This document shows positions 1 through 5,696 of a stretch of DNA of 10,922 nt, in pieces (the first letter of the stretch is position 1; every line of letters begins with the position of its first letter). This DNA comes from CAYXGE01 sp964464435 (GTDB taxonomy: Bacteria; Pseudomonadota; Gammaproteobacteria; Burkholderiales; Methylophilaceae). Position numbers and translations under genes: made by a program. The stretch covers positions 1-10,922 of the forward strand of contig CAYXGE010000062.1 in NCBI GenBank assembly GCA_964464435.1, given 5' to 3'. The notes below the pieces were generated by a model. The model did no database searches and had not been told where the DNA came from. It saw nothing but the letters and a program-made list of their open reading frames with translations.

Positions 1-680
1 GTAAAAGCCATAGTGGAAATGAAGCATGGCATGCTTTTGAGATTATGGCAGAATTCGTCTCGGCAACCGAGCGCCTAAAAGAAATAACGCCCGCTGTTTC
101 TGTTTTTGGTAGTGCTAGAACTAAGCCAGAACACCCGTATTATAAGCTTACTGAGGAAATTGCACGCTTGCTTTCTGATGCTGGTTTTAGTGTTATTTCA
201 GGCGGTGGGCCAGGGATTATGGAAGCCGTTAACAAGGGGGCTTTTGCTGGTAAATCCCCAAGTGTTGGTCTCAATATTGAGTTGCCGTTTGAGCAAACAG
301 GTAACCCTTACCAAGATGTAAGCCAAAATTTTCAGCACTTTTTTATGCGTAAAGTCATGTTTGTTAAATATGCCAGTGCCTATGTGGTAATGCCTGGTGG
401 TTTTGGTACCTTGGACGAGCTCATGGAAGCCATTACCTTGGTGCAGACTGGCAAGGCAAGAAAAATCCCAATTATTTTGGTATGTTCACAGTTTTGGGCG
501 GGCTTAGTAGACTGGCTCAAAAATACCTTGGTGGCTGAGGGTATGGCCTCGCCAAGTGATTTAGATTTGATTCAAGTGATTGATGAGCCTGTGGCGATTG
601 TTGAAGCCATCTTTAAACATTATGAGACGCGTGGCTTTGAACTCTCTGCGTCTGAAAAACAAAAATTATTTTATCTCTAG
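1..680 (+). CDS. LOG-family (TIGR00730-type) nucleotide phosphoribohydrolase, 5' end outside window
   Basis: This is a Rossmann-fold protein of the LOG (Lonely Guy) family, whose members cleave nucleoside 5'-monophosphates such as cytokinin ribotides into free base and ribose 5-phosphate in the cytoplasm. Numbered from the ATG at 45, the visible signatures are SGGGPGIMEA (residues 52-61) and the family hallmark PGGFGTLDE (117-125), preceded by the FMRK segment (100-103). The reading frame stays open from 45 back to the left edge. It adds 14 codons (KSHSGNEAWHAFEI) that resemble the N-terminal leader of longer betaproteobacterial homologues, so the ATG at 45 is probably internal and the true start lies outside the window. 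No ribosome binding site is seen before 45. Family assignment is firm; the physiological substrate is not known from sequence. Confidence 0.9.
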   Translation, partial: KSHSGNEAWHAFEIMAEFVSATERLKEITPAVSVFGSARTKPEHPYYKLTEEIARLLSDAGFSVISGGGPGIMEAVNKGAFAGKSPSVGLNIELPFEQTGNPYQDVSQNFQHFFMRKVMFVKYASAYVVMPGGFGTLDELMEAITLVQTGKARKIPIILVCSQFWAGLVDWLKNTLVAEGMASPSDLDLIQVIDEPVAIVEAIFKHYETRGFELSASEKQKLFYL

Positions 681-716
681 ATTTGCGCCCAGTATAAACC
701 TGAGCATGCAGTAATT

Positions 717-725
717 TGGTAGAAT
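717..725 (+). promoter_or_regulatory. Possible extended -10 promoter for the DUF2782/thrB cluster
   Basis: The sequence TGGTAGAAT fits an extended -10 element (TGn followed by TAGAAT, five of six matches to TATAAT). It lies about 30-40 bp ahead of the signal-peptide gene, in the 84 bp gap after the LOG gene. No convincing -35 box is present at the usual distance, so this is tentative. Confidence 0.3.
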
Positions 726-754
726 TATCCTAAGTATTTAATCATGAGTGGCAC

Positions 755-758
755 TGGA
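755..758 (+). promoter_or_regulatory. Ribosome binding site that decides the DUF2782 start
   Basis: GGAG lies six bases before the ATG at 765. No comparable site precedes the ATG at 744. Starting at 765 also places MRRR directly ahead of the hydrophobic core of the signal peptide. Confidence 0.6.
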
Positions 759-764
759 GCAATT

Positions 765-1115
765 ATGCGTAGGCGCTTGGCATTATCTTTAATGGCTTTG
801 TTATTGTTGAGCCAAACACACAATCTATATGCAAAAGAACCTCCAGAAGGCCTAGAGCCATTACCAGAGGCTTTACCGCCACCTACTGTGGCAGAGGATG
901 GTAACAGCGTATTAGAACCTGAAGTGACCATAGTCAAAAAGGGTAAAGAAACCATTGAGGAGTATAGAATTAATGGTGAACTTTATATGATGAAAGTCAC
1001 GCCAGCCAATGGTAAACCTTACTACATGCATAAAGACGACCAAAACGGCGGTTGGATTAATGATGGGCCAAGTCAGCCCTTAAGCGTGCCTAAGTGGGTG
1101 ATTTTTAAATTCTAA
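765..1115 (+). CDS. DUF2782 domain protein, small secreted/periplasmic
   Basis: A 116-residue protein with a clear N-terminal signal peptide: basic MRRR, a leucine-rich core, and a likely cleavage after YA before KEPPEG. A proline- and glutamate-rich linker follows (about residues 22-45). The conserved block then contains EPEVTI, EEYRINGELYMMKVTP and a PYYMHKDD segment, which matches what I know of DUF2782, a family of unknown function found largely in betaproteobacteria. In that group it commonly sits beside thrB and polA, and thrB follows here. The ATG at 744 is in frame but would put seven residues before the signal peptide, so 765 is preferred because of the GGAG at 755-758. A small hairpin separates it from thrB. 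No biochemical function can be assigned. Confidence 0.8.
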   Translation: MRRRLALSLMALLLLSQTHNLYAKEPPEGLEPLPEALPPPTVAEDGNSVLEPEVTIVKKGKETIEEYRINGELYMMKVTPANGKPYYMHKDDQNGGWINDGPSQPLSVPKWVIFKF

Positions 1116-1121
1116 AACCAT

Positions 1122-1139
1122 AGCGAGTATTGGCTCGCT
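1122..1139 (+). other. Small intergenic hairpin between DUF2782 gene and thrB
   Basis: AGCGAG and CTCGCT form a perfect six-pair stem around a six-base loop (tattgg), 6 bp after the DUF2782 stop and 21 bp before the chosen thrB start. The following bases (gtgttcatttt) are only partly T-rich. It could be a weak terminator or an mRNA processing/stability hairpin, not a strong transcription stop. Confidence 0.4.
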
Positions 1140-1160
1140 GTGTTCATTTTGTCGAGTCTT

Positions 1161-2102
1161 ATGTCAGTTTTTACAACCGTTAGCTTTTCACAAATGCAAG
1201 CTTGGCTTGCGCAGTTTGCTATTGGCGAATTGCAAGATCTGCAAGGTATTGCAGCTGGCATTACCAATACCAATTATTTTGTCACTACCTCTCAGGGTAA
1301 GTATGTACTGACCTTGTTTGAAAAAACTAGCGCTGAAGATTTAGCCTATTTTATAGCCTTGATGAAGCACTTGGCAGAGCGAGGCGTGCGTTGTCCTAAC
1401 CCAATTGGCGATAAAAATGGCCAGTATATGGGGGCAATTAATGGCAAACCAGCATTGCTAGTCAATTGCTTGAGAGGGGTTGATATTGAGTGCCCTAACT
1501 CAGGGCAATGCGCAGAAGTGGGTAATATGCTTGCACAAATGCACATGGCAGGCGCGTCTTTTAATATGCCAAGCCATAACCAGCGCGATACCCAGTGGCG
1601 CAACGAAACAGCACAAGCGGTAATGCCTAAACTAGAGGCTAATCAAATTGCCCTGCTAACATCAGAGCTCGCTTTTCAGGCAAACTATCGCGACCAAGAA
1701 CTACCGCGTGGTGTAGTACATGGTGATTTGTTTCGTGACAATGTATTGTTTGATGGCGACCACTTGGGTGGTTTTATTGATATTTATTATGCCTGTGAAG
1801 ATATATTATTGTATGACGTTGCGATAGCAGTTAACGATTGGTGTATTGATGACACAGGCGCATTTGATATGCCTAGGCTCAATGCCTTTTTAAAAGCGTA
1901 TGCCTTAGTTAGACCATTTACTGATGCAGAGCAGGGCGCTTGGGGCGCTATGCTTAGACGCGCTGCATTGCGTTTTTGGCTTTCAAGACTTTATGACTTT
2001 TATTTTCCACAAGCGGGTGAACTCACTCACGCTAAAGACCCCGCACATTTTGAACGTGTATTACGTCAACGTATGGCAGGGCATTCTGCATTGGTTTTTT
2101 AA
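1161..2102 (+). CDS. thrB: Homoserine kinase ThrB (APH/choline-kinase fold type)
   Basis: Phosphorylates L-homoserine to O-phospho-L-homoserine with ATP, the penultimate step of threonine synthesis, in the cytoplasm. The 313-residue length and the MSVFTTVSF start are typical of the proteobacterial ThrB that has the aminoglycoside-phosphotransferase fold, not the GHMP kinase fold of E. coli ThrB. The catalytic loop HGDLFRDN lies at residues 187-194 (catalytic Asp189, Asn194). The metal-binding Asp is in GGFIDIYYA (Asp207); most relatives have IDFYFA here, so IDIYYA is a mild variant. The N-lobe has the usual GITNTNYFV nucleotide-loop segment. A GTG at 1140 would add seven residues, but family alignment favours the ATG at 1161. 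No strong ribosome binding site is seen before it. The next gene starts 9 bp after the stop. Confidence 0.95.
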   Translation: MSVFTTVSFSQMQAWLAQFAIGELQDLQGIAAGITNTNYFVTTSQGKYVLTLFEKTSAEDLAYFIALMKHLAERGVRCPNPIGDKNGQYMGAINGKPALLVNCLRGVDIECPNSGQCAEVGNMLAQMHMAGASFNMPSHNQRDTQWRNETAQAVMPKLEANQIALLTSELAFQANYRDQELPRGVVHGDLFRDNVLFDGDHLGGFIDIYYACEDILLYDVAIAVNDWCIDDTGAFDMPRLNAFLKAYALVRPFTDAEQGAWGAMLRRAALRFWLSRLYDFYFPQAGELTHAKDPAHFERVLRQRMAGHSALVF

Positions 2103-2111
2103 GGGTTATCA

Positions 2112-2903
2112 ATGGCTATTACAAATTCTTCGATACAAACTGGCTTAGGTTGGGCAATTGAAAGCATGATGCTATGTAAAGCCAACCCCAATCGTTGGTT
2201 ATTAGTTTCTTTTGTTTATTTATTGATATTCATGATGTTGCCATCGCTACCAGGTATGACCATTATTGCGATTCCCATTATGTTGATTTGGCCTGCGTTT
2301 ACCGTGTTTGTCATGATGTTGTTTCGTAATCAAGAAGCCAATAAACAAGAAGCAACCGCCGATGTGATTGACCGCCTAAAACCTAAGTTAAAGCAGTTAA
2401 TCATTCTGGGTGCTGTTTGTTTTGCTTACGCAGTGATTGCAACAATGCTTTTAAATTCAGATGTTCAAGGGCTGATGGCCGGCGCGCAAGGCAAAATGAC
2501 TGAGTCAGAGACCTTGCAATACTTACAAAAGCTAGTGCCTATTGTGCTTAAATTATTGTTACTGCTGGCACCCATGTTTTTAGCCACTTGGTTCTCACCC
2601 ATGCTAATAGCACTCAATGATTACCCTATAGTTAAGGCATTAAAATCTAGTATTGCTGGCGTTTTACAATATACCCTAGCTTTAGGAGTTGCATGGGCGG
2701 TATTGTTTGTCATGATATTGTCACTTTTAGTGCTGGCGGGGATGGTGTTGGGAATTGTCAGTGCGCTAATCTCAGTACTAGCACAATTATTAATGGTGAT
2801 TGTCGTGTTTGCGATTGTGCTGTTTGCTACAGCATTGATGTTTGCCTTTCAGTACGTGAGCTACCGCGACATCTTTAAAGCGGCACCCGTCACACTCAAT
2901 TAA
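2112..2903 (+). CDS. BPSS1780-type multi-pass inner membrane protein, unknown function
   Basis: A 263-residue, strongly hydrophobic protein with about six predicted membrane segments: roughly residues 29-48, 50-71, 95-116, 140-162, 188-215 and 218-250. The N-terminal pattern (GLGWAIESMMLCKANPNRWLL followed by a long hydrophobic pair) resembles proteins annotated as BPSS1780 family membrane protein in betaproteobacteria, which often lie next to thrB and uvrD. A charged cytoplasmic-looking loop (about 73-93) separates the second and third helices. The ribosome binding site AAGGG (2101-2105) overlaps the thrB stop, so the two genes are probably co-transcribed and perhaps translationally coupled. 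No catalytic motif is visible, and a transport or envelope role would be speculation. Confidence 0.7.
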   Translation: MAITNSSIQTGLGWAIESMMLCKANPNRWLLVSFVYLLIFMMLPSLPGMTIIAIPIMLIWPAFTVFVMMLFRNQEANKQEATADVIDRLKPKLKQLIILGAVCFAYAVIATMLLNSDVQGLMAGAQGKMTESETLQYLQKLVPIVLKLLLLLAPMFLATWFSPMLIALNDYPIVKALKSSIAGVLQYTLALGVAWAVLFVMILSLLVLAGMVLGIVSALISVLAQLLMVIVVFAIVLFATALMFAFQYVSYRDIFKAAPVTLN

Positions 2904-5095
2904 ATTTTCTCTAATTTTGCATATTCCAGCGCCAGCCATTTAAGGCCTTCACGGCCAAAATTCACTTGCACGCGCAAGTCATTAGCATTGCCTTCATAAC
3001 TTACCACCACACCTTGACCAAATTTAGCATGTAAAACACTTTGCCCAATTTTCCAAGGCATCGCGCTTTTTTGTTCAGTACTTTGGTGTTTGCTCATGAC
3101 ATTGGGCATGGCGTTATAATCATAGCCCATGCTTGGTTTTGCCACAGGTTTTGCGTTGAGATGCTTTAAAAACTCATCTGGAATTTCATCTAAAAAGCGT
3201 GAGGGAACGTTATAGCGCACTTGCCCATGTAACATGCGGCTTTGCGCGTGGCTCAGATACAAACGCTGGCGCGCACGGGTCACTGCCACGTACATCAGGC
3301 GTCTTTCTTCTTCTAAGCCATTGGCCTCGTAGGCACTTTGTTCATGTGGAAACAGGCCTTCTTCAATACCGCTAATAAATACAGTTGTAAATTCTAAGCC
3401 TTTAGCAGCATGTACAGTCATTAACTGTAAAGCATCACGCCCGTCTTCAGCTTGGTGCTCGCCTGCTTCTAGTGCGGCATGGGTTAAAAACTGAGTCAGT
3501 AAAGAACCCGCCACTTCGCCGTTTTCATCCACGTTGGTCATGCCTAAATCTTGGTTCATAAATGCTGTGGCAGCAGAGACTAATTCTTCTAGGTTTTCTA
3601 TGCGGTCAGCACCTTCTTTTTCACCTTGATAAAAGGTTTTAAGACCTGAAAGTGTAGTAGCAAGCTCTGCAATTTCAGGCAGGCTAATGCCAATGGATTC
3701 TTCTTGCATTTGTTTAATGAGTGCAACAAAGGCGATGATTTTGCCTGAGCTTTGTTGCGCCGCTTCCCATAAACTGCAATTTTGTGTGCTGGCGGCTTCT
3801 TGCAATTGTTCTAGGCTTCTTGCGCCAATCCCACGTGCTGGAAAGTTAATCACCCTTAATAGTGCAGTATCATCATTGGGGTTAGCCATCAAACGCATAT
3901 AGGCCATCGCGTGTTTGATTTCTGCACGCTCAAAAAAGCGCAAGCCACCATACACGCGGTAAGGAATTTTTGCTGCAAATAAGGCTTGCTCTAACACGCG
4001 CGATTGCGCGTTTGAACGATAGAGCATCGCCATTTGGCTTAAATTAATGCCATCACGATGCAGTGATTGTATTTCTTCTACAATAAAATTCGCTTCATCT
4101 AAATCATTGTAGGCTTGGTATACGCGAACGGGTTCGCCTTTGCCTGCTGAAGTCCACAAGTTTTTACCTAAACGATTTTTGTTGTGCGCAATAATGGCAT
4201 TGGCTGCATCTAAAATATTGCTGTGCGAGCGATAGTTTTGCTCTAGTTTTACAATGTTTTCTACGGCAAAGTCTTGCTCAAAATCACGCATATTGCCAAC
4301 ACGTGCACCTCTAAATGCGTAAATAGATTGGTCATCATCACCTACAGCAAATACTGCGTTTTCAGAACCTGCGAGTAATTTTAGCCAGAGATATTGAAGG
4401 CGATTGGTGTCTTGAAACTCATCCACCAAAATGTATTGAAAGCGGCTTTGATAATGGGCACGAATATGCGCTTCACGTTGTAATAACTCATAACAACGTA
4501 ATAACAGCTCTGCAAAGTCAGCTACACCTTCACGTTGACATTGCTTGTCGTATTCTTCAAAAATGTCGCGCAATTTTTGTGAGTGCGCGTCATAGGCATC
4601 TACGCTGTGAGCGCGTAAGCCTTCTTCTTTACAACTATTGATATAGCCCATCACTTGCTTGGGTGGATATTTTTCATCATCCACATTCATGAGCTTCATC
4701 ACGCGTTTAATCGCTGAAAGCTGGTCGGCGGTATCTAAAATCTGAAAAGTAGAGGGTAATAAAGCCTCACGGTAATGAGCGCGTAGCAAGCGGTTACAAA
4801 GCCCATGAAATGTACCTGCCCACATCCCGCGCGTATTAATTGGCAACATGGCAGAAATGCGCGTGAGCATTTCTTTGGCGGCTTTGTTGGTAAACGTTAC
4901 CGATAAAATGCCCTGAGGTGAAGCCTGACCAGTTTGAATCAACCAAGCAATCCTAGTGGTCAGAACCCGGGTTTTGCCACTGCCTGCACCCGCTAATATG
5001 AGTGCTGATTGTCTCGGTAAGGTCACTGCTTCTAGCTGTTTTGGATTCAGGCCTTCAAGCAGATTGGTTGATACATTAGATATGAATTCTGACAT
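2900..5095 (-). CDS. uvrD: ATP-dependent DNA helicase UvrD (SF1A, 3'-5')
   Basis: A superfamily 1A 3'-5' helicase that displaces the incised strand in nucleotide excision repair and unwinds nicked DNA in mismatch repair. All core motifs are present: Walker A AGAGSGKT (residues 35-42), motif Ia SVTFTNKAAKEM, motif II DEFQDT (225-230), motif III VGDDDQSIYAFRGA, motif IV NYRSH, motif V LMTVHAAKGLEF and motif VI YVAVTRARQRL (VTRAR 605-609). The C-terminal IGQSVLHAKFGQGVV segment is the Tudor-like domain of UvrD/PcrA. At 731 residues it is close to E. coli UvrD (720). An in-frame TTG at 5119 would add eight residues (MAYCDNCI) that do not look conserved, so the ATG at 5095 is preferred. Neither start has a good ribosome binding site. 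Rep is less likely because of the C-terminal extension. Confidence 0.95.
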   Translation of the reverse strand: MSEFISNVSTNLLEGLNPKQLEAVTLPRQSALILAGAGSGKTRVLTTRIAWLIQTGQASPQGILSVTFTNKAAKEMLTRISAMLPINTRGMWAGTFHGLCNRLLRAHYREALLPSTFQILDTADQLSAIKRVMKLMNVDDEKYPPKQVMGYINSCKEEGLRAHSVDAYDAHSQKLRDIFEEYDKQCQREGVADFAELLLRCYELLQREAHIRAHYQSRFQYILVDEFQDTNRLQYLWLKLLAGSENAVFAVGDDDQSIYAFRGARVGNMRDFEQDFAVENIVKLEQNYRSHSNILDAANAIIAHNKNRLGKNLWTSAGKGEPVRVYQAYNDLDEANFIVEEIQSLHRDGINLSQMAMLYRSNAQSRVLEQALFAAKIPYRVYGGLRFFERAEIKHAMAYMRLMANPNDDTALLRVINFPARGIGARSLEQLQEAASTQNCSLWEAAQQSSGKIIAFVALIKQMQEESIGISLPEIAELATTLSGLKTFYQGEKEGADRIENLEELVSAATAFMNQDLGMTNVDENGEVAGSLLTQFLTHAALEAGEHQAEDGRDALQLMTVHAAKGLEFTTVFISGIEEGLFPHEQSAYEANGLEEERRLMYVAVTRARQRLYLSHAQSRMLHGQVRYNVPSRFLDEIPDEFLKHLNAKPVAKPSMGYDYNAMPNVMSKHQSTEQKSAMPWKIGQSVLHAKFGQGVVVSYEGNANDLRVQVNFGREGLKWLALEYAKLEKI

Positions 5096-5136
5096 GATGC
5101 AATTATCGCAGTAAGCCAAGCTTTTGCTAAGTAAAT

Positions 5137-5164
5137 TTTATATTCGCACTTAACTTAACTGCAA
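5137..5164 (-). promoter_or_regulatory. Likely sigma-70 promoter of uvrD
   Basis: Read on the - strand, TTGCAG (-35, 5164-5159) and TATAAA (-10, 5142-5137) are separated by 16 bp. The -10 matches five of six consensus bases and the -35 keeps TTG. Transcription would begin near 5130, giving a leader of about 35 nt to the ATG at 5095. Confidence 0.5.
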
Positions 5165-5183
5165 TGTTGAGAGTAAAACAAAG

Positions 5184-5210
5184 AATAAGGGGGTAAACCC
5201 CCCTCTTATT
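5184..5210. other. G/C-run hairpin upstream of the small RNA candidate
   Basis: Five G (5189-5193) face six C (5198-5203) across a TAAA loop. The flanks AATAA and TTATT extend the stem past a small bulge. On the - strand the hairpin is followed by TTCTTTGTTTTAC, so it could stop transcription running leftward toward uvrD. On the + strand no U-tract follows directly. Its position between the uvrD promoter and the small RNA candidate suggests an insulator or terminator, but this is inference. Confidence 0.45.
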
Positions 5211-5243
5211 GTTGGAACTAAATTAAAAACCTTTAGTCATAAT

Positions 5244-5352
5244 GGACGTGTGATGTGAAAGCGTCACATCCACGTTTCTCCTCCCTGAGCGTGGAGCCTT
5301 TCTGATGAGGCTATTTGACCCCGATTTAACCCCTTTAATCGGGGTTTTTTTT
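5244..5352 (+). ncRNA. Candidate intergenic small RNA with anti-Shine-Dalgarno motif
   Basis: Three hairpins lie in series on the + strand with no credible ORF. Hairpin 1 pairs ACGTG (5246-5250) and GATGTG (5252-5257) with CACATC (5265-5270) and CACGT (5271-5275): 11 pairs with a single bulged T and a 7-base loop. A pyrimidine linker follows with CUCCUCCC at 5278-5285, complementary to the ribosome-binding consensus AGGAGG. It is unpaired or only weakly paired with GGAG at 5293-5296. Hairpin 2 is AGCCT/AGGCT (5295-5299/5308-5312). The last hairpin is a strong terminator (5319-5352). The layout resembles proteobacterial small RNAs with anti-SD loops, such as the cuckoo-type RNAs and the betaproteobacterial toxic small RNA family. 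Membership is not shown. The 5' end and promoter are not resolved: CATAAT at 5238-5243 would start within the stem, so transcription may begin further upstream. Confidence 0.6.
5319..5352 (+). terminator. Strong rho-independent terminator
   Basis: CCCCGATT (5319-5326) pairs perfectly with AATCGGGG (5337-5344) around a 10-base loop and is followed by eight T (5345-5352). No protein-coding gene on this strand ends nearby, so it most likely ends the small RNA. A weaker second stem (GCTGC/GCGGC, 5357-5370, TTTT loop) lies just downstream and could act as a back-up. Confidence 0.85.
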
Positions 5353-5432
5353 GCTCGCTGCTTTTGCGGCAGACCTCTTTTAAACAAACCAAAAAGTTCT
5401 TAAGACTATTTGTAAGAGTTTGTCCTACACAA

Positions 5433-5449
5433 TGTAACAATTTATTACA
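5433..5449. promoter_or_regulatory. Operator-like near-palindrome TGTAA-N7-TTACA
   Basis: TGTAACAATTTATTACA is a 17-bp near-perfect palindrome: 14 of 17 positions equal its reverse complement. That is the size of a dimeric repressor or activator site. The outline resembles the TGTAAT-ATTACA type described for HexR, but the left arm reads TGTAACA, so the binding protein is not identified. It lies about 110 bp upstream of the promoter candidate for the c-di-GMP genes. Confidence 0.35.
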
Positions 5450-5543
5450 AATTTTGCAATAGCTAATTGGGTTACCTTTGTTATTAGGTTAACTATTAAA
5501 GTTTCTTTGTTTTATCCCGTTAATTTTTAACATCTATCGCAGA

Positions 5544-5572
5544 TTGTTTAGACAAAAAGTGAGTGCTAGAAA
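5544..5572 (+). promoter_or_regulatory. Possible promoter of the GGDEF-EAL operon
   Basis: TTGTTT (5544-5549) and TAGAAA (5567-5572) are spaced by 17 bp. The boxes match consensus only partly (-35 keeps TTG, -10 has four of six bases). The start would be near 5579, leaving a leader of about 118 nt. In such AT-rich DNA chance matches are common. Confidence 0.3.
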
Positions 5573-5696
5573 AAAAGAATTAAACAGTTAATTCATTGTT
5601 TATCTTTGAATTAAATCATGAGTGGTAAGGCGATAATCTAGAAAATTGCCATGATTAGGGTTGTTGCAAGCAAATATTGATAAAAATAGGGTAAAT

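Larger units (their letters stand above)
5353..5696. other. AT-rich intergenic regulatory region, no gene
   Basis: About 340 bp without a credible coding frame lies between the small RNA terminator and the c-di-GMP gene. It is visibly AT-rich and contains several short inverted repeats: the TGTAA/TTACA near-palindrome at 5433-5449, and GTTAA/TTAAC around TTT at 5519-5531. It also contains a possible promoter at 5544-5572. It most likely carries the control region of the downstream genes. Confidence 0.6.

Noticed and set aside
744..764. Upstream ATG at 744 as the start of the DUF2782 gene.
   Set aside because: No ribosome binding site, and it would place extra residues before the basic start of the signal peptide. 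765 has GGAG at the right distance.
1346..1603. Antisense open frame within thrB.
   Set aside because: No ribosome binding site or family resemblance; it is a shadow of the conserved kinase frame.
5240..5312. Hammerhead ribozyme: CTGATGAG (5302-5309) and GAAA (5257-5260) both occur.
   Set aside because: In the type II order the bases before GAAA should pair with those after CTGATGA. Here they do not, and CTGATG sits in the loop of hairpin 2.
5300..5312. Fluoride riboswitch-like CTGATG segment.
   Set aside because: Only a six-base similarity. The pseudoknot partner sequences and the GGNGATGG start of that class are missing.
5244..5352. c-di-GMP (GEMM) riboswitch upstream of c-di-GMP genes.
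   Set aside because: The conserved GEMM core and its two-helix arrangement are not present. The element ends in its own terminator about 340 bp before the gene.
5096..5696. tRNA, CRISPR repeats or insertion sequence ends in the long intergenic gap.
   Set aside because: No cloverleaf, no regularly spaced direct repeats, and no terminal inverted repeats with a transposase frame were found.
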